NCBI GenBank assembly: GCA_025917655.1
Contig: CP084615.1
Coordinates: 620,001 to 684,000, forward strand
DNA from: Chlorella sorokiniana
Taxonomy: Eukaryota > Chlorophyta > Trebouxiophyceae > Chlorellales > Chlorellaceae
Direction of reading: 5' to 3'
Length of the DNA: 64,000 nt
Part shown: piece by piece, positions 35,501 through 45,600 of the stretch
Position numbering within the stretch: position 1 is the stretch's first letter
How the letters are laid out: the number at the start of each line of letters is the position of its first letter
Notes under the pieces: generated by a model
Database searches by the model: none
Seen by the model: the letters and a program-made list of their open reading frames with translations, nothing else
Told to the model about the DNA's origin: nothing
Position numbers and translations under genes: made by a program

Positions 35501-35781
35501 GCTGCTGCTCCTCCTGCTCCTGCTGCTGCTCCAGCACCACCAGCGGGTCTGGCTGCACAGCAGGCCGCGGCCCTGGCGCCGCCGACTGATAGGCTGGGGG
35601 AGGTCGGCGTGCCGCCCTGGTGGACTGGCAGGCCGCCCTGCCGCATCTGCTGCGCTCGCCAGTACAGCACGCCGCTCAGCAGCTCCTCCACACTCGCCTT
35701 GCGCGCGTCGGCAGAGGGCGAGGGTCCAGGGCCAGCGCCGGCGCCGCTGCCCAGCCCCTGCGCTGCGGCCAAGGTGCGCAT
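32589..35781 (-). CDS. CBM20 starch-binding, coiled-coil protein with AT-hook-like tail
   Basis: Starch-granule or starch-sheath candidate. Seen: N-terminal MRTLAAAQG from ATG 35781 and KASVEELLSGVLYWRAQQMRQ; a Gln/Glu stretch; a CBM20 domain split over exons: VSVQFRLRMRAQMGQRVKVV, GSWNLAGAPELRWGEGDVW, ATVEMPAG, EYKYVLLDASATQVMAWQDG, NNSLLAVRL. The conserved Trp and Lys/Tyr positions of CBM20 are present. Then helical exons TWAGDLYAQLEAQRTDLRRS, DAALARLAADQAFAQLRRQE and QLARLQGQLAEAQAERAAA (coiled coil), and a final exon with a poly-Glu run and basic patches, including RRGRPRK, an AT-hook core, before the stop at 32589-32591. A frame change near 35570 probably reflects an indel. Chlamydomonas SAGA proteins also pair CBM20 with coiled coils, so a pyrenoid role is possible. 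A transit peptide could lie in an unseen upstream exon. Confidence 0.75.
33762..33819. repeat. Two-copy 29-bp tandem repeat (CBM20 gene intron)
   Basis: Copies at 33762-33790 and 33791-33819 differ by one base. They lie directly beside the foldback at 33826-33996. Confidence 0.85.
33826..33996. repeat. Foldback: about 76-bp inverted repeat with 18-bp loop
   Basis: Left arm 33826-33901 and right arm 33920-33996 are nearly perfect reverse complements with a few mismatches and one small length difference. The element sits in an intron of the CBM20 gene. It resembles a small foldback/MITE-like insertion, but I see no clear target-site duplication, and it encodes nothing. Confidence 0.8.
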
Positions 35782-36971
35782 AAGCCCAGGTCTCTGCCCG
35801 CGAGCCAGCGTCACTGCGGTGGAGGTCACAGGCAGCCAGATCAATGGAGGATGGGCTCAGCAGGATGGAGCAAAGCCCTCGCAGGCGGCAAGCAAGCCCC
35901 GGCGCAGCGGCAGCATAGTTTGCTTGCCTCGCTGGGGAGCAGCGCATCCTGCGCTTATTGCACGATTCGACGTAGTTGAATGCGTCATAGGAGGGGCTGA
36001 AAGACTGCCGGGAGCTGCCAGGCCTTCCGCAGGTGTCGATGCCGCAAAACCCAGGGGCCTGCCGGATGACTCAAACGATCACAAAACTCTTCAGGATTCC
36101 TGCTCGCAATGCGGCATCTGCTAGCTCAAATGCGCGGCGACCTCCGACCGAGCCCGTGCGCAAGCACAGCAGAGCCCTCCTAGTGGATTTATATGACGCT
36201 TTAAAATCCCGTCATCAGGAAATGGGGAGATTGCCAGGCGTACTACAAACATAGAAGGTTTGGAAGGAATGGCTGTTGCATCGGCGCATGGCCGCACAGG
36301 CAAGCCGCACATGCGATGGACGTCCTCTTGCCTTGCGAAATTGCTCTTGGGCTGCGTGTAAGGATATGTGTGGGATTGCAGTGGTCATACAGTAATTTGT
36401 AGGGGACCATAGAAATGTTGCATGTCACGGGAAGCTTGACTGGTCATATGGTCATATGTCGACATGCGGCAGACTACAAAAACCAGCATCTCAGGTGGTC
36501 ATGAGGGCTCCTGAAAGCTCACCAGTTGCTCATGAATCGACATGGGAAAGTGTCCAAAAGACTGCAAAGCAGCTTTTGTGCGACACGCTCGATGCTGCAT
36601 TTGAGTAGCACGTCTGTAACCTGCTGGCCAACGGCGGGCTGGGTTCAAATCGCTACAGGAGAACAGCAGCATTCATGGACGCCAGGAAGGGGGTCTGGCG
36701 TGCCCCTCCGACAGCCATGGTGTCGGTAGGGTTTCAAGGTTGAAGTGCACGGCATTTGCTGCGAGGTTTCCGTCCAAGATTCTGATGGAAAGGTTCATGT
36801 GCACGTTCCTGAAATTGATCGGAGCGATGCAGTCGTCTCACGCGCCTCATGCTCTGGCATGCTTTGCCACCTGGCGGAATCCCCGCACTCCCTAGAAAGC
36901 TGCGCCTCTGATCATGATACTGGCAGTCGAATACATCAATTCAAGACTACCACATCAATTTACCAGCAGCT
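35782..36971. other. Long divergent intergenic region
   Basis: About 1.2 kb upstream of both the CBM20 gene and cupin 1. From about 36050 the base composition is much more AT-rich than the rest of the window, with short repeats such as GGTCATAT twice near 36443-36458. No coding segment, tRNA or transposon hallmark was recognised. It should contain the cupin 1 promoter; its remainder is unexplained. Confidence 0.45.
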
Positions 36972-38884
36972 ATGACGCACCACACGCTCTCGGCTGTGGC
37001 TCTGGCGCTCGCCTGCTGCCTAGTCACCGTGCACGCGCAGGCCCCCTACACGGGTAAGTCGTTGGAGGGGAGTCAACTCTTGCTCGCACGCTTCTAGATC
37101 AGGTCAGGGTATGAAGTGCCTGCCCCTGGAAGGGGGTAAGTCTTTAGGGTTGGGGGTCTTTTCTTCCGGCTGCCGATGCTGCCCAGCATATTTACCACAC
37201 CCAAGACTCACAAAACTCGTCCCGAGACGATCAGGCGGCCACAGCCGCTGCTGCACCCCGCAAGCCCAGCAGCTGCTGGAAGGGAGCTGGCGGATGCTGA
37301 CGCATGCGCTACGTGCAGCTGGGGCGTGAAATGCATGCTGCGGCTGAAGTCATCTGGAACAAATTGCTGGCCATCTCACGCGTCCCGCGCCCTCACCTCC
37401 CGCCTGCAGGCCCGGAGAGCTTCATCAACACCTTTGATGCCTTTGGCCCCGGCCTCGAGCTGCCGGGCGCCACCATCGGCCTCGTCAGCGCGGGCCAAGT
37501 GTACGGTGCCAACGTGGCCGGCACGTCTGCTGTGCTGGTGCGTGACTGGCCTGCAGGGCTGCCGGCATCTGCCAGCCGCGCTGCTTGACCCCAGGCTTGC
37601 CTGAGCCAAGCCGTGCCTGCCGTGCAACGCGATCCCTGCTCCAGGCGCGCTGCGGTTCGCTTGCCACCCGTATGTGACCGTTGCAGATCACGCTCCAGCC
37701 GTGCACCATCCTCCAGCCCCACACCCACCCTCACTCGGAGTTTTCCTTCACCGTGTACGGTGCGCCCTTGCGCCGCCGCCCAGCTGCCGCCCGACACCGC
37801 AGCCGCCGGTGTGCTAGTCAACGCAAGGGCAGCGCCCCGCGCCGCCCCACCCCACCCCCTACCTCCCCACCTTGATTGACCGTCAACCTCCATCTTGGCT
37901 GCTCCTCTGCTGGCTGTCTTTGCAGGCACCGTGGTCCACTCAACGCCCTACAACAACCTGACCCTCTTCAACCTCACCGCCAACACCGGCGAGGCCCCCG
38001 CCCGCGGCTTCGCCATCTTCCCCGCAAGCAAGTGGTTCTGGTGGCGGCTCGGACCTGTTCCGGCCCTGGCCCTTGTCCCTCTTGCCGCTCTGGGGTGGGC
38101 TGCAAAGCTCGGCTGCTCCCTGCAGTCGTAAAATGCCTGCGCTTTCCCTGCTGCAGGCCAGCTGCACGTCACCTACAACCCCACCTGTGAGCCGGCCCAG
38201 GTGCTGTCAGTGTTCAACACCCCCTACCCCAGCCTCAACTTCTACCCGTATGCCCAGGTGGGCTGCTGTTAAACAGAAAGTATTTGCCGGCAGGTGCCAG
38301 CGCCATGCATGATGCAGCCGCAATGACACTGGTGCTGCGGCGTGGCAACTCTGGGCAGACAAGTCTTATGACCACCATATCCACACCCCCACGTTTCCTT
38401 GTACGCCAAGACCCCGACAGCTTCCCCCAACGCATCTCATCACGCCGCTGCCACTTTGGTAGCGGAACTGCTGGCAGCCTGTGGCACTAGCTGAGCTTGC
38501 CTGCTGCCCACCCCTGCTGCACCCCCGCCCCCGCCTCCTTCTGCAGAGCTTCCTGCCCGAGGAAGTGACCGAGTCCTACTTCAAGGGAAAGCTGGACAAC
38601 AGCCACCTTGCTGAGCCTGTGGGCACCGCTGAACTGGGTAAGGCTCCAGAGCTCAGCGCCGCGATGCGCTGAAGGCAGCGTGACCTGCTTGAAGCCGCCC
38701 GCTCGCCCACCTCGCCACTGCTATTGCCATTATCCGCTTGTTTTGAGGGCATACTCTTGCCGCAAGCATGCACCTGTTGTGCTGCACACGTGCAGAGGGC
38801 TGCAAGTGCCGCGGCGACAGCAGCGACCGCGGCGATAGGAGCGAAGACGAGCACAAAGACCACAAGGACCGCAAGTTCTTCTAA
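36972..38884 (+). CDS. Secreted germin-like cupin 1
   Basis: Extracellular germin/spherulin-like cupin. Seen: signal peptide THHTLSAVALALACCLVTVHAQ from ATG 36972; GPESFINTFDAFGPGLELPG; GLVSAGQVYGANVAGTSAVL; then the metal motif CTILQPHTHPHSEFSFTVYG, matching H-x-H-x3-E-x6-G of cupin motif 1; TVVHSTPYNNLTLFNLTA; GFAIFPASQLHVTYN, matching motif 2 P-x-G-x2-H-x3-N with Ser in place of Gly; CEPAQVLSVFNTPYPSLNFY; SFLPEEVTESYFKGKLD; and a Cys/Asp/Lys-rich tail ending DRKFF at TAA 38882-38884. Seven or so exons. The intron after PA starts with GCAAGT (38028), the only donor that keeps frame, so it is a GC-AG intron. Tandem duplicate of the next gene. Wall or stress role is inference. Confidence 0.85.
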
Positions 38885-39879
38885 GCATCCAAGGGATTTC
38901 TGAGACGGGCTAAGCATGCGCCAGCTGCAGCTCCCGCTGGCAATACTTCCTAGCCTGCTGGCGTACGTTCCCCATGCAAGCCACGCTGGCTCATCTGGAT
39001 AGCTTCCTCAGCTGGGGTTCTATTACCTTTTACCCCTGCTTTCTCTCATATTTCTTGCATATTCTTGTCAGTTCCCGCCTAATAACACCCCGCTAGTATA
39101 TCCTTTTGATCTTCGGTGGAAGCTGCTGACATGTCCACGTTCTCCTTCCGGTGCGCCACCTTCGTGCGGATCAGAAGTGGCTGCCGCTATGTCCATTTCA
39201 GGTGACATTTTCATCCCTTTGTAGCCTATTGTTCAGCGATGGATCCATCATCTGTGTTGATTGCATTACACTGCCACCGTCGACAGACACCTGCACAGCT
39301 GCTGCGTCCCACTGAGCTCAAGTGCCCGAGCAATTTAAGCTCAGGTGGCACAGTTATGGCGCGGATGAGTGGGTCTGGGATGGCCCATTATGTCCTTCAT
39401 ATAGGTTGTCATGTGAAGTATTAACATGAGGTGGTGCATTTTTAGGAGGGTGACAGCACAGACAGGAAGGCCCCGACTTCCAGATGGCACAGCAAGCCTC
39501 CGGGCGCCGCTGCTTGTCCCGAGCGAGCAGGAAGAACCGGCACATCAGTCTCACGCTACAATCATCACAGAGTGAGAAGACAAAGGAACTCCCAACCTTT
39601 CCCCCGACTATTGAACCACCAGAATAGGGTACATGACAGTTAAAGCAGGTTTCGTGCATTTTCTAAGACCAGAAGTACATGTGAAACGTAAAGATGGTGC
39701 TGGACCTGTGAAATTGGTGAAGGAAACTTCAAGTTCCTTCACGCACGCTGTGCGTGCTGGGTTGCCCCGTTGGCATCCGTGATTCGGGGCGGCTCTCGAA
39801 ACCTGCTCCAGCGGCTCCATACACACCCATTTTGCCTTCCTATAACTGCAAGTTCTTCTCCTTGAGGTACCGGGACGTC
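38885..39879. other. Intergenic region between tandem cupins
   Basis: About 1 kb, AT-richer than the genes. Contains the 3' UTR of cupin 1 and the promoter of cupin 2. No conserved reading frame or RNA gene recognised. Confidence 0.45.
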
Positions 39880-41669
39880 ATGGTTCGCATCGCAGTGCCT
39901 GTGTCGGCCCTGGCTCTCTTCTGCTGCCTGACCATCGCGGATGCCCAGACAGTCTACAAAGGTGAGTGTAAGGAGTCAGTTAAAGATGGCACAAGCGCCT
40001 GTCCTTTGTTCCGGCGCTTTACCTTTGCCATCTCTGTCGGAGCGTGCTTTGTGCCCACAAACCACGTGGCACCGCCCATTTTGTCTTTCACGACACCTGA
40101 ACATGCTTTACCTCCGGTATCACGCGTTTAAAGGCCGTCCGCGAGGTTTCGTCACCTCACCGCCCGCCTGACAAGTGCCTGCTGGCCTGGTAGATTCTAA
40201 TTTCCAAGGGTCTGACCTCTTTGTGGCGGAACCCAAACCCCTTCTCTTCCAGGCAACTCCAGCTTCATCAACAGCTTTGACACTGTTGGCAACGTGGTGC
40301 AGCTGCCTGGGGCCAACCTCAGCCTGGTCACGGCAGGCGAGGTGTATGGGTTGAACATAGCCGGCCAGTCGGCAGTGCTGGTGAGCTCGTGTGCATGCTT
40401 GCTGCAGCATGCCACATGCCCCAAGCGCACACTCACCTTGTGAGCTTGGTTGTGTCCCTCTGGCCCCCATCTAAAGTGCGTCTCTGTTAAAATGGAGCTG
40501 AAACGTTGCTATGCCCCCTTCAGCTCGCCCCCACATCCCCCTGCCACACCCGCTGCCCGCAGATCAACCTGGCTCCTTGCACCATCCTCCAGCCCCACAC
40601 CCACCCGCACTCGGAGTTTGCCTTCACCGTGTACGGTGCGCCCTTGCCGCTGCTCGGGCGTGCCATGCAGCCATCATTGGCTGCCTGAGCAGCCCGAGTC
40701 GGTCGCTTGAGCCATCCGCCAACCAGCGTCTGGCCGATATCCGCCAACCAGCTTCATCCCTGTCTCTGCTCCTCAGGCACCGTGATGCATTCAACCCCTT
40801 ACAACAACCTGACCCTCTTCAACCTCACCGCCAACAATGGCGAGGCAGCGACTCGCGGCTTCGGCGTCTTCCCTTCAAGTGAGACCTCTCCAGGGAGCGC
40901 CACGGAACCTGCCTCCACCAGTGAAGCCCGCCTGCGGCAGCTTATGCAGCTGTCTGAGCGCCTCTTTTAACGTCTGCGAGTGCTTGAGGCCAGTTTGAGC
41001 CCAGCGCTGGTGGCATGCCCGGTTTCTCTTCTTGTAGCCAAGTCCAAAGCAGATGCCTCCTTGCTCACTCCCCCGCGCCCCCTTCCCATCCCATGCAGAC
41101 CAGCTGCACGTCACCTACAACCCCACCTGTGAGCCGGCCCAGGTGCTGTCTGTCTTCAACACCCCCTACCCCAACCTCAACTTCTACCCGTATGCTGAGG
41201 TGGGCTGCTGCTGCCACCACCGCTGTGGTGCTTGCCCCAGCCATGCTGGCCCAGGCACGCCCACTTGCGGGGGAGGCTGGGTTGCGGCGTACCAGCCGTT
41301 GAGGTCTCCCTCACTGCGCGCGTTCTCCGGCCAGCGGCTGACCGTGCTTGGCCGCCGCCGTGCCCGCAGAGCTTCCTGCCCAAGGAAGTCATCGGGGCAT
41401 TCTTCAAGGGCGAGCTGGACGCCGCTGACCTGGCCAAGCCCCTTGGCACAGCTGAGCTGGGTGAGGCCATGCTGCCGCCCCCTGCCACCTGCGCAGCAGC
41501 TTCCCGCTTGAAAGTGCACCGGGCTCGCGCTCATGCAGCGTGGCGTCCACGTTCTGCTAAGCCTGCCCCGCGCAATCGTGGTCACTGCGCTGTCCCCTGC
41601 CTGGTGCCCGCTGCAGTGGGTTGCAAGTGCCCCAGCGGCGGCAAGAACAGGCGTCGCCGCCGGCTCTAG
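39880..41669 (+). CDS. Secreted germin-like cupin 2
   Basis: Tandem paralogue of cupin 1 with the same exon order. Seen: signal peptide MVRIAVPVSALALFCCLTI..ADAQ from ATG 39880; GNSSFINSFDTVGNVVQLPG; SLVTAGEVYGLNIAGQSAVL; CTILQPHTHPHSEFAFTVYG with the three metal ligands His, His, Glu; TVMHSTPYNNLTLFNLTA; GFGVFPSNQLHVTYN with the fourth His and Asn in place of the usual Gly; CEPAQVLSVFNTPYPNLNFY; SFLPKEVIGAFFKGELD; tail GCKCPSGGKNRRRRRL, strongly basic where cupin 1 is mixed-charge. Here the intron matching the GC-AG intron of cupin 1 has a normal GTGAGA donor (about 40880). Stop TAG 41667-41669. The two proteins are very similar in the core, so the duplication is fairly recent or under strong constraint. 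Confidence 0.86.
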
Positions 41670-42682
41670 ACGCCAAGAGCCTGGTTTAACCCAAATTGTA
41701 CAGAGCGCTCTGAAGCCATTCCCGCTCCCCTTGCCGCCTACGTCACTTAACACGGTGGACTGTTGATGCCCTGGACCCCTATCATGACTTGGAATTCCTT
41801 TCTGAAGCTGTTTGCACCTCACTTTGAGGCAAAGACTCTACTTGCAAAGCCTTCTCTACTCCCAAATGCCTTCTATGGCAAGCCTACTATGTCCATCTGG
41901 GTCTTGAAACCGCATCAGTGTAATCACTGCTCGTCAGCTTGCGTGCCGCAAAAGAGTTGAAATAGCGCCATACCTGCCTGCCAAGCACAAGTGCATTTAT
42001 CGTCTTGCGGAAGCAGCCATATAGTTGCGTCGATGCTACAAGTCAGTGCTTGTAATCGGTGCCCCAGCTCAGCTAGCACATTGATCGCCGCTCTGGCAGA
42101 GGAGCGCGTCCCGCTCGCTGACGTGTCGGCATGGGGGCCACCCGCGCCCCCACCGAGGCCCAGCAAGCTGCCAAACCCACTTTGTGCGAGAGTATAGGAT
42201 CACTTAACGAGGTGCTGCCTCCCTGGGAGCACCATTGCTACAGGGCTCCCGAGCTTCGCTAAGGGTCGGCAAGGAAACGCCGGGGTTTCACTTTCAGATC
42301 AACGAGTGGCGACATATTTTGCTGTCCGCCGCGCCGGCATCCTTCTCTGCGCGCAGCTCTGCACTTTTCAGCTGGCAGCGTTTCAAGCGGCCAGGCCGCG
42401 ACCAAAAGACCAGGTGATCTTCTGTCTCTTATTGCTTGTGTCGCGGCGCCAGGTGCCCGGCAGCCCTGCAGGGCACCCACTGCAACCCACCGTGCCTGCA
42501 GGCCAGGGTGCGGCCGTAACTCTGCTTAGTGCAGCGACCGTGGCTCCTGCCCTTGCCTTCCGCGCTGCTCCTGGCATAGCTGACAGGTGAATGCAGGTTG
42601 CCCGGTGCGCAGGTCACGCTGCTGGGAGCGTCGGTCCTAGCACGAGCAGCGGCGGTGCCGACCACCACCGCTTCCGGCCGCC
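41670..42682. other. Intergenic region upstream of EDR2-like gene
   Basis: About 1 kb. The first half is AT-rich; the last 100-200 bp contain candidate splice sites and may be 5' UTR exons of the EDR2-like gene. No other gene recognised. Confidence 0.4.
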
Positions 42683-45600
42683 ATGCCGCACTACCGCAGC
42701 CCCAGCAAGATGGCGGAGGGGCGCAAGCTGATCGTGGAGGGGGAGGTGTGCCGCGAGAGCAACGTGGCCGGGAGGCTGGTCAACAAGCGGTGGATGCAGC
42801 TGTTTGGGCCGTCGGGCGCGGGCGAGCCGCCGCTGCTGGCGTCGTTCCGCCACCGAGGCGACTCCGAGCCCAGCAAGCTCTGGGAAATCACCCGCAGCTG
42901 CTCGGTCAGCGAGGTTGAGCGCGGCACGTTCAACCTGCGCACCGAGACGAGCACGCTGGTGGCGGTGGTGGCGGGGAGGTATCGGGAGATTGAAATGGTG
43001 GGGCTGGCCGCCGCTGCCTGCTGCCCGCCTGCCCGCATGCACCCACTGCTGGTACACACCACCGCTCGCAACGCGCCCAGGTTTGGCGCGCGCTCCCTGC
43101 TTCATCCTTGGGGATCTTCCGGCTAGCTGGAGGCCTTTGCGCCCTCGCCCGCCCTCCCTGCAGTTCTCGTTTGGGCTGCACTTTGGCTACAGCGGGCTTT
43201 TTGCGGCGGAGGGCCTGCGCCTGTGCTTCGACAAGCAGGCGGCCGCGCACGAGTGGCACAGCGAGCTGGCGGCCGCCATCCGCCGCTTGGAGCGCATGGG
43301 CAGCGGAGGTGCGGCGCTGCTGCTGCGGGGCTGCTGGCCGCCGGGTTGCGCCGCGCCGGCTGTGCCTGCCACCACGCTGAGTGTCGCAACCCGGCGGCCA
43401 GCAGCCCCGCAGCGAGCTGGCGGCCGCCATCCGCCGCTTGGAGCGCATGGGCAGCGGAGTGTCGCACCGCAGCAAGCATGCAGCATAGGGCGTCCTGCTG
43501 TGGTTGACCACCTCCGGTGCGCCGTCTGCAGGCCGCCTTGGCTCCCTGTCTTCCTCCAACGACGTCACGGCTGAGGCGGCGGCGGCCGCCCCACATCCGA
43601 CGACGGCGCCTCCTCGCCCGCACCCGGCCCCGCCCGGCGCCGCCCACCGCCTCCGCCGCCTCCTCGGCGGTGCAGGCCGAGGCGGAGCGTGTGCTTCGTC
43701 AGTGGCAGTCGGTGCGCCACGTCAACGGCGTGGCGGTGTATGCGGAGGAGGAGGGGCCCGACGGCGACGGCGGCGCGCTCATGGTCTCCGCCGTCGTGCG
43801 TTCCTCGCCCCAGGAGTGCTTCGACGTGAGCCGCCCCTGCCTCCGCTGCCGCCGGCTGGCTGGTGCTGGCCAAGCCCGGGCCGCTCCGGTGGCAGGCGAT
43901 TTACAGTTGTTAGGGATGGTGTGCCCAACATGTGCCTCTCTCCCCCGCCGAAGCGGCGACCCCCCCCGCCCTTCCCTCCCGCTCACCCAACCATCCCACC
44001 CACCCGCATGCTGCAGGTGCTGATGAGCAGCAACCATGCGCGGGCGAGTGCGGTGATACTGCAGGGGAGGAGCGAGTGCTGGAGGTTGTTGACAAGCACA
44101 CGCAGGTGTGTGTGTGCATGTGACCACTCTTTGCCGGGGCGGGGCAGGCGGGGAGCGTGGGAAGCGTCGCAACTGTTGGTGCGAGTGCCCGTTCCCTGCC
44201 GGCACAGAGGGCAGGCAAGCAATGCCAGCAGACGGATGTTGCGTGCGCGCGCATGATTTTGGCGGGCGGTCGAGCCCGGTCTGGGCAAAGGAGGCTCCGC
44301 GCCCTCGCTGCAGCCGGAAGCAACCTCTCTCTTGCCACCTACCTCCCACCTCCCAACACGTCTCGCTTTGCCCTACCCCACCCCCACCCCTCATACACCC
44401 CATCCACCCACCCAGGTCGTCATGCATTCCTTCCAGCCGGGCGGGCTGGTGGGGCGGCTGTGCGCCCCCGCGAGCTGGTCATGCTGCGGTCGTGGCGGCA
44501 GGACGCCGACGGCACCTACATCGTGCTCTACCAGTCCACCCAGCACCGCAAGGCGCGCCCCGCCAAGCCCGGCCTGCTCAGGTGGGGCGAAGGTGCTTTA
44601 GGCTGGGGCCTGGCTGCTGCAGAAGGAGGGGTTTCTGGAAAAAGTGGATGGGCGCGTTTTGGGGGCGTGGGGGGCGGCGGCGGGGGCCCGGGGGGCTCTG
44701 GGGGATGGTTGCACTTCGGCTTACTGTTGGTGGGTCGCTGAGGAGCGGCTGAAGTAAGGCAGCGGCGGGGCATGCCGCCTGGATGTTCCCGGCGTGGCTG
44801 GCTGCCGCTGCCGCTGCATGCATGGCCCCTGCCCTGTGGCTGCAGCGCGTGCATGGTGCTGCTGCACTCTCAAGGCCTGGCATGCTCTCAAGGCTGTCGC
44901 CCCGCCCCTGGTGCCCCCTCCCCTCCCTACAGCTGGGGCACCCCTGTGAGGGCCCACGTGCAGGCAGCCGGCTTCACCGTGTCGCCGCTGCTGCCGCGCT
45001 ACACGGGTGCGTTGGCCTTTGCGTTGGCCGCCTTTTGCTGGCTTTTTTTTTCATGTGTGTTTCTAATGTGTGTTTGGTAGGCGGGGGAGGGGCTACCGTG
45101 ATCCCAGGCCCAGGCTGAGGCCGCTCTCCTGTGCTGGCCGGCGCCTGAGGCCTTCCCTGGCAGCTGCTGCGGCTGCCCTCGCTCCTTCCCCGCCCAGCCG
45201 ACGGCCCAGCCCCTGCTTTGCTTGTGTTGAGCGCCCCTCGCCCCCTCCCACCCCTTCTCGTTGCGCAGGCGGCGGCCCCTCCCAGGAGTGCCTGGTCACT
45301 CTGGTGATGAAGGTGGACCTGGGGGGCTGGCTGCGCCAGGGCGGCCCGCTGCTGCGCCTGGGCCGCGTGGTCAGCGAGCCGGTGCTGCGCGCCTGGCTGG
45401 AGCCCATGCTGCTGTCGGTGGTGATGCTGCGCGACAAGGTGGAGCAGAGCCGCTTCGTGGTGCGACCCTACTCCATCGGCGACGCGGTGGAGGAGGGCGA
45501 GGCGGAGGCGGAGACGCCGCGATCCACGCCCCGCACCGTGGCCAGGTGCGGCTGGCTGTGGTGCTGGGTGTAACTGCCCCCGCCCCGCCCCCACCACCAT

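Noticed and set aside
36620-36700. tRNA-like stretch containing GGTTCAAATC
   Set aside because: The flanking bases do not form a T stem, and no acceptor or anticodon arm can be drawn.
35782-36971. AT-rich block considered as a decayed mobile element
   Set aside because: No terminal repeats, target-site duplication or residual enzyme motif could be found; kept only as unexplained intergenic DNA.
39354-39659. Minus-strand open frame with several Cys pairs between the cupins
   Set aside because: No conserved spacing of a known zinc-binding family, no splice context, and it lies in AT-rich intergenic DNA.
43260-43458. Direct repeats considered as a CRISPR-like array
   Set aside because: Only two copies, one of which is coding exon sequence; a eukaryotic nuclear context.
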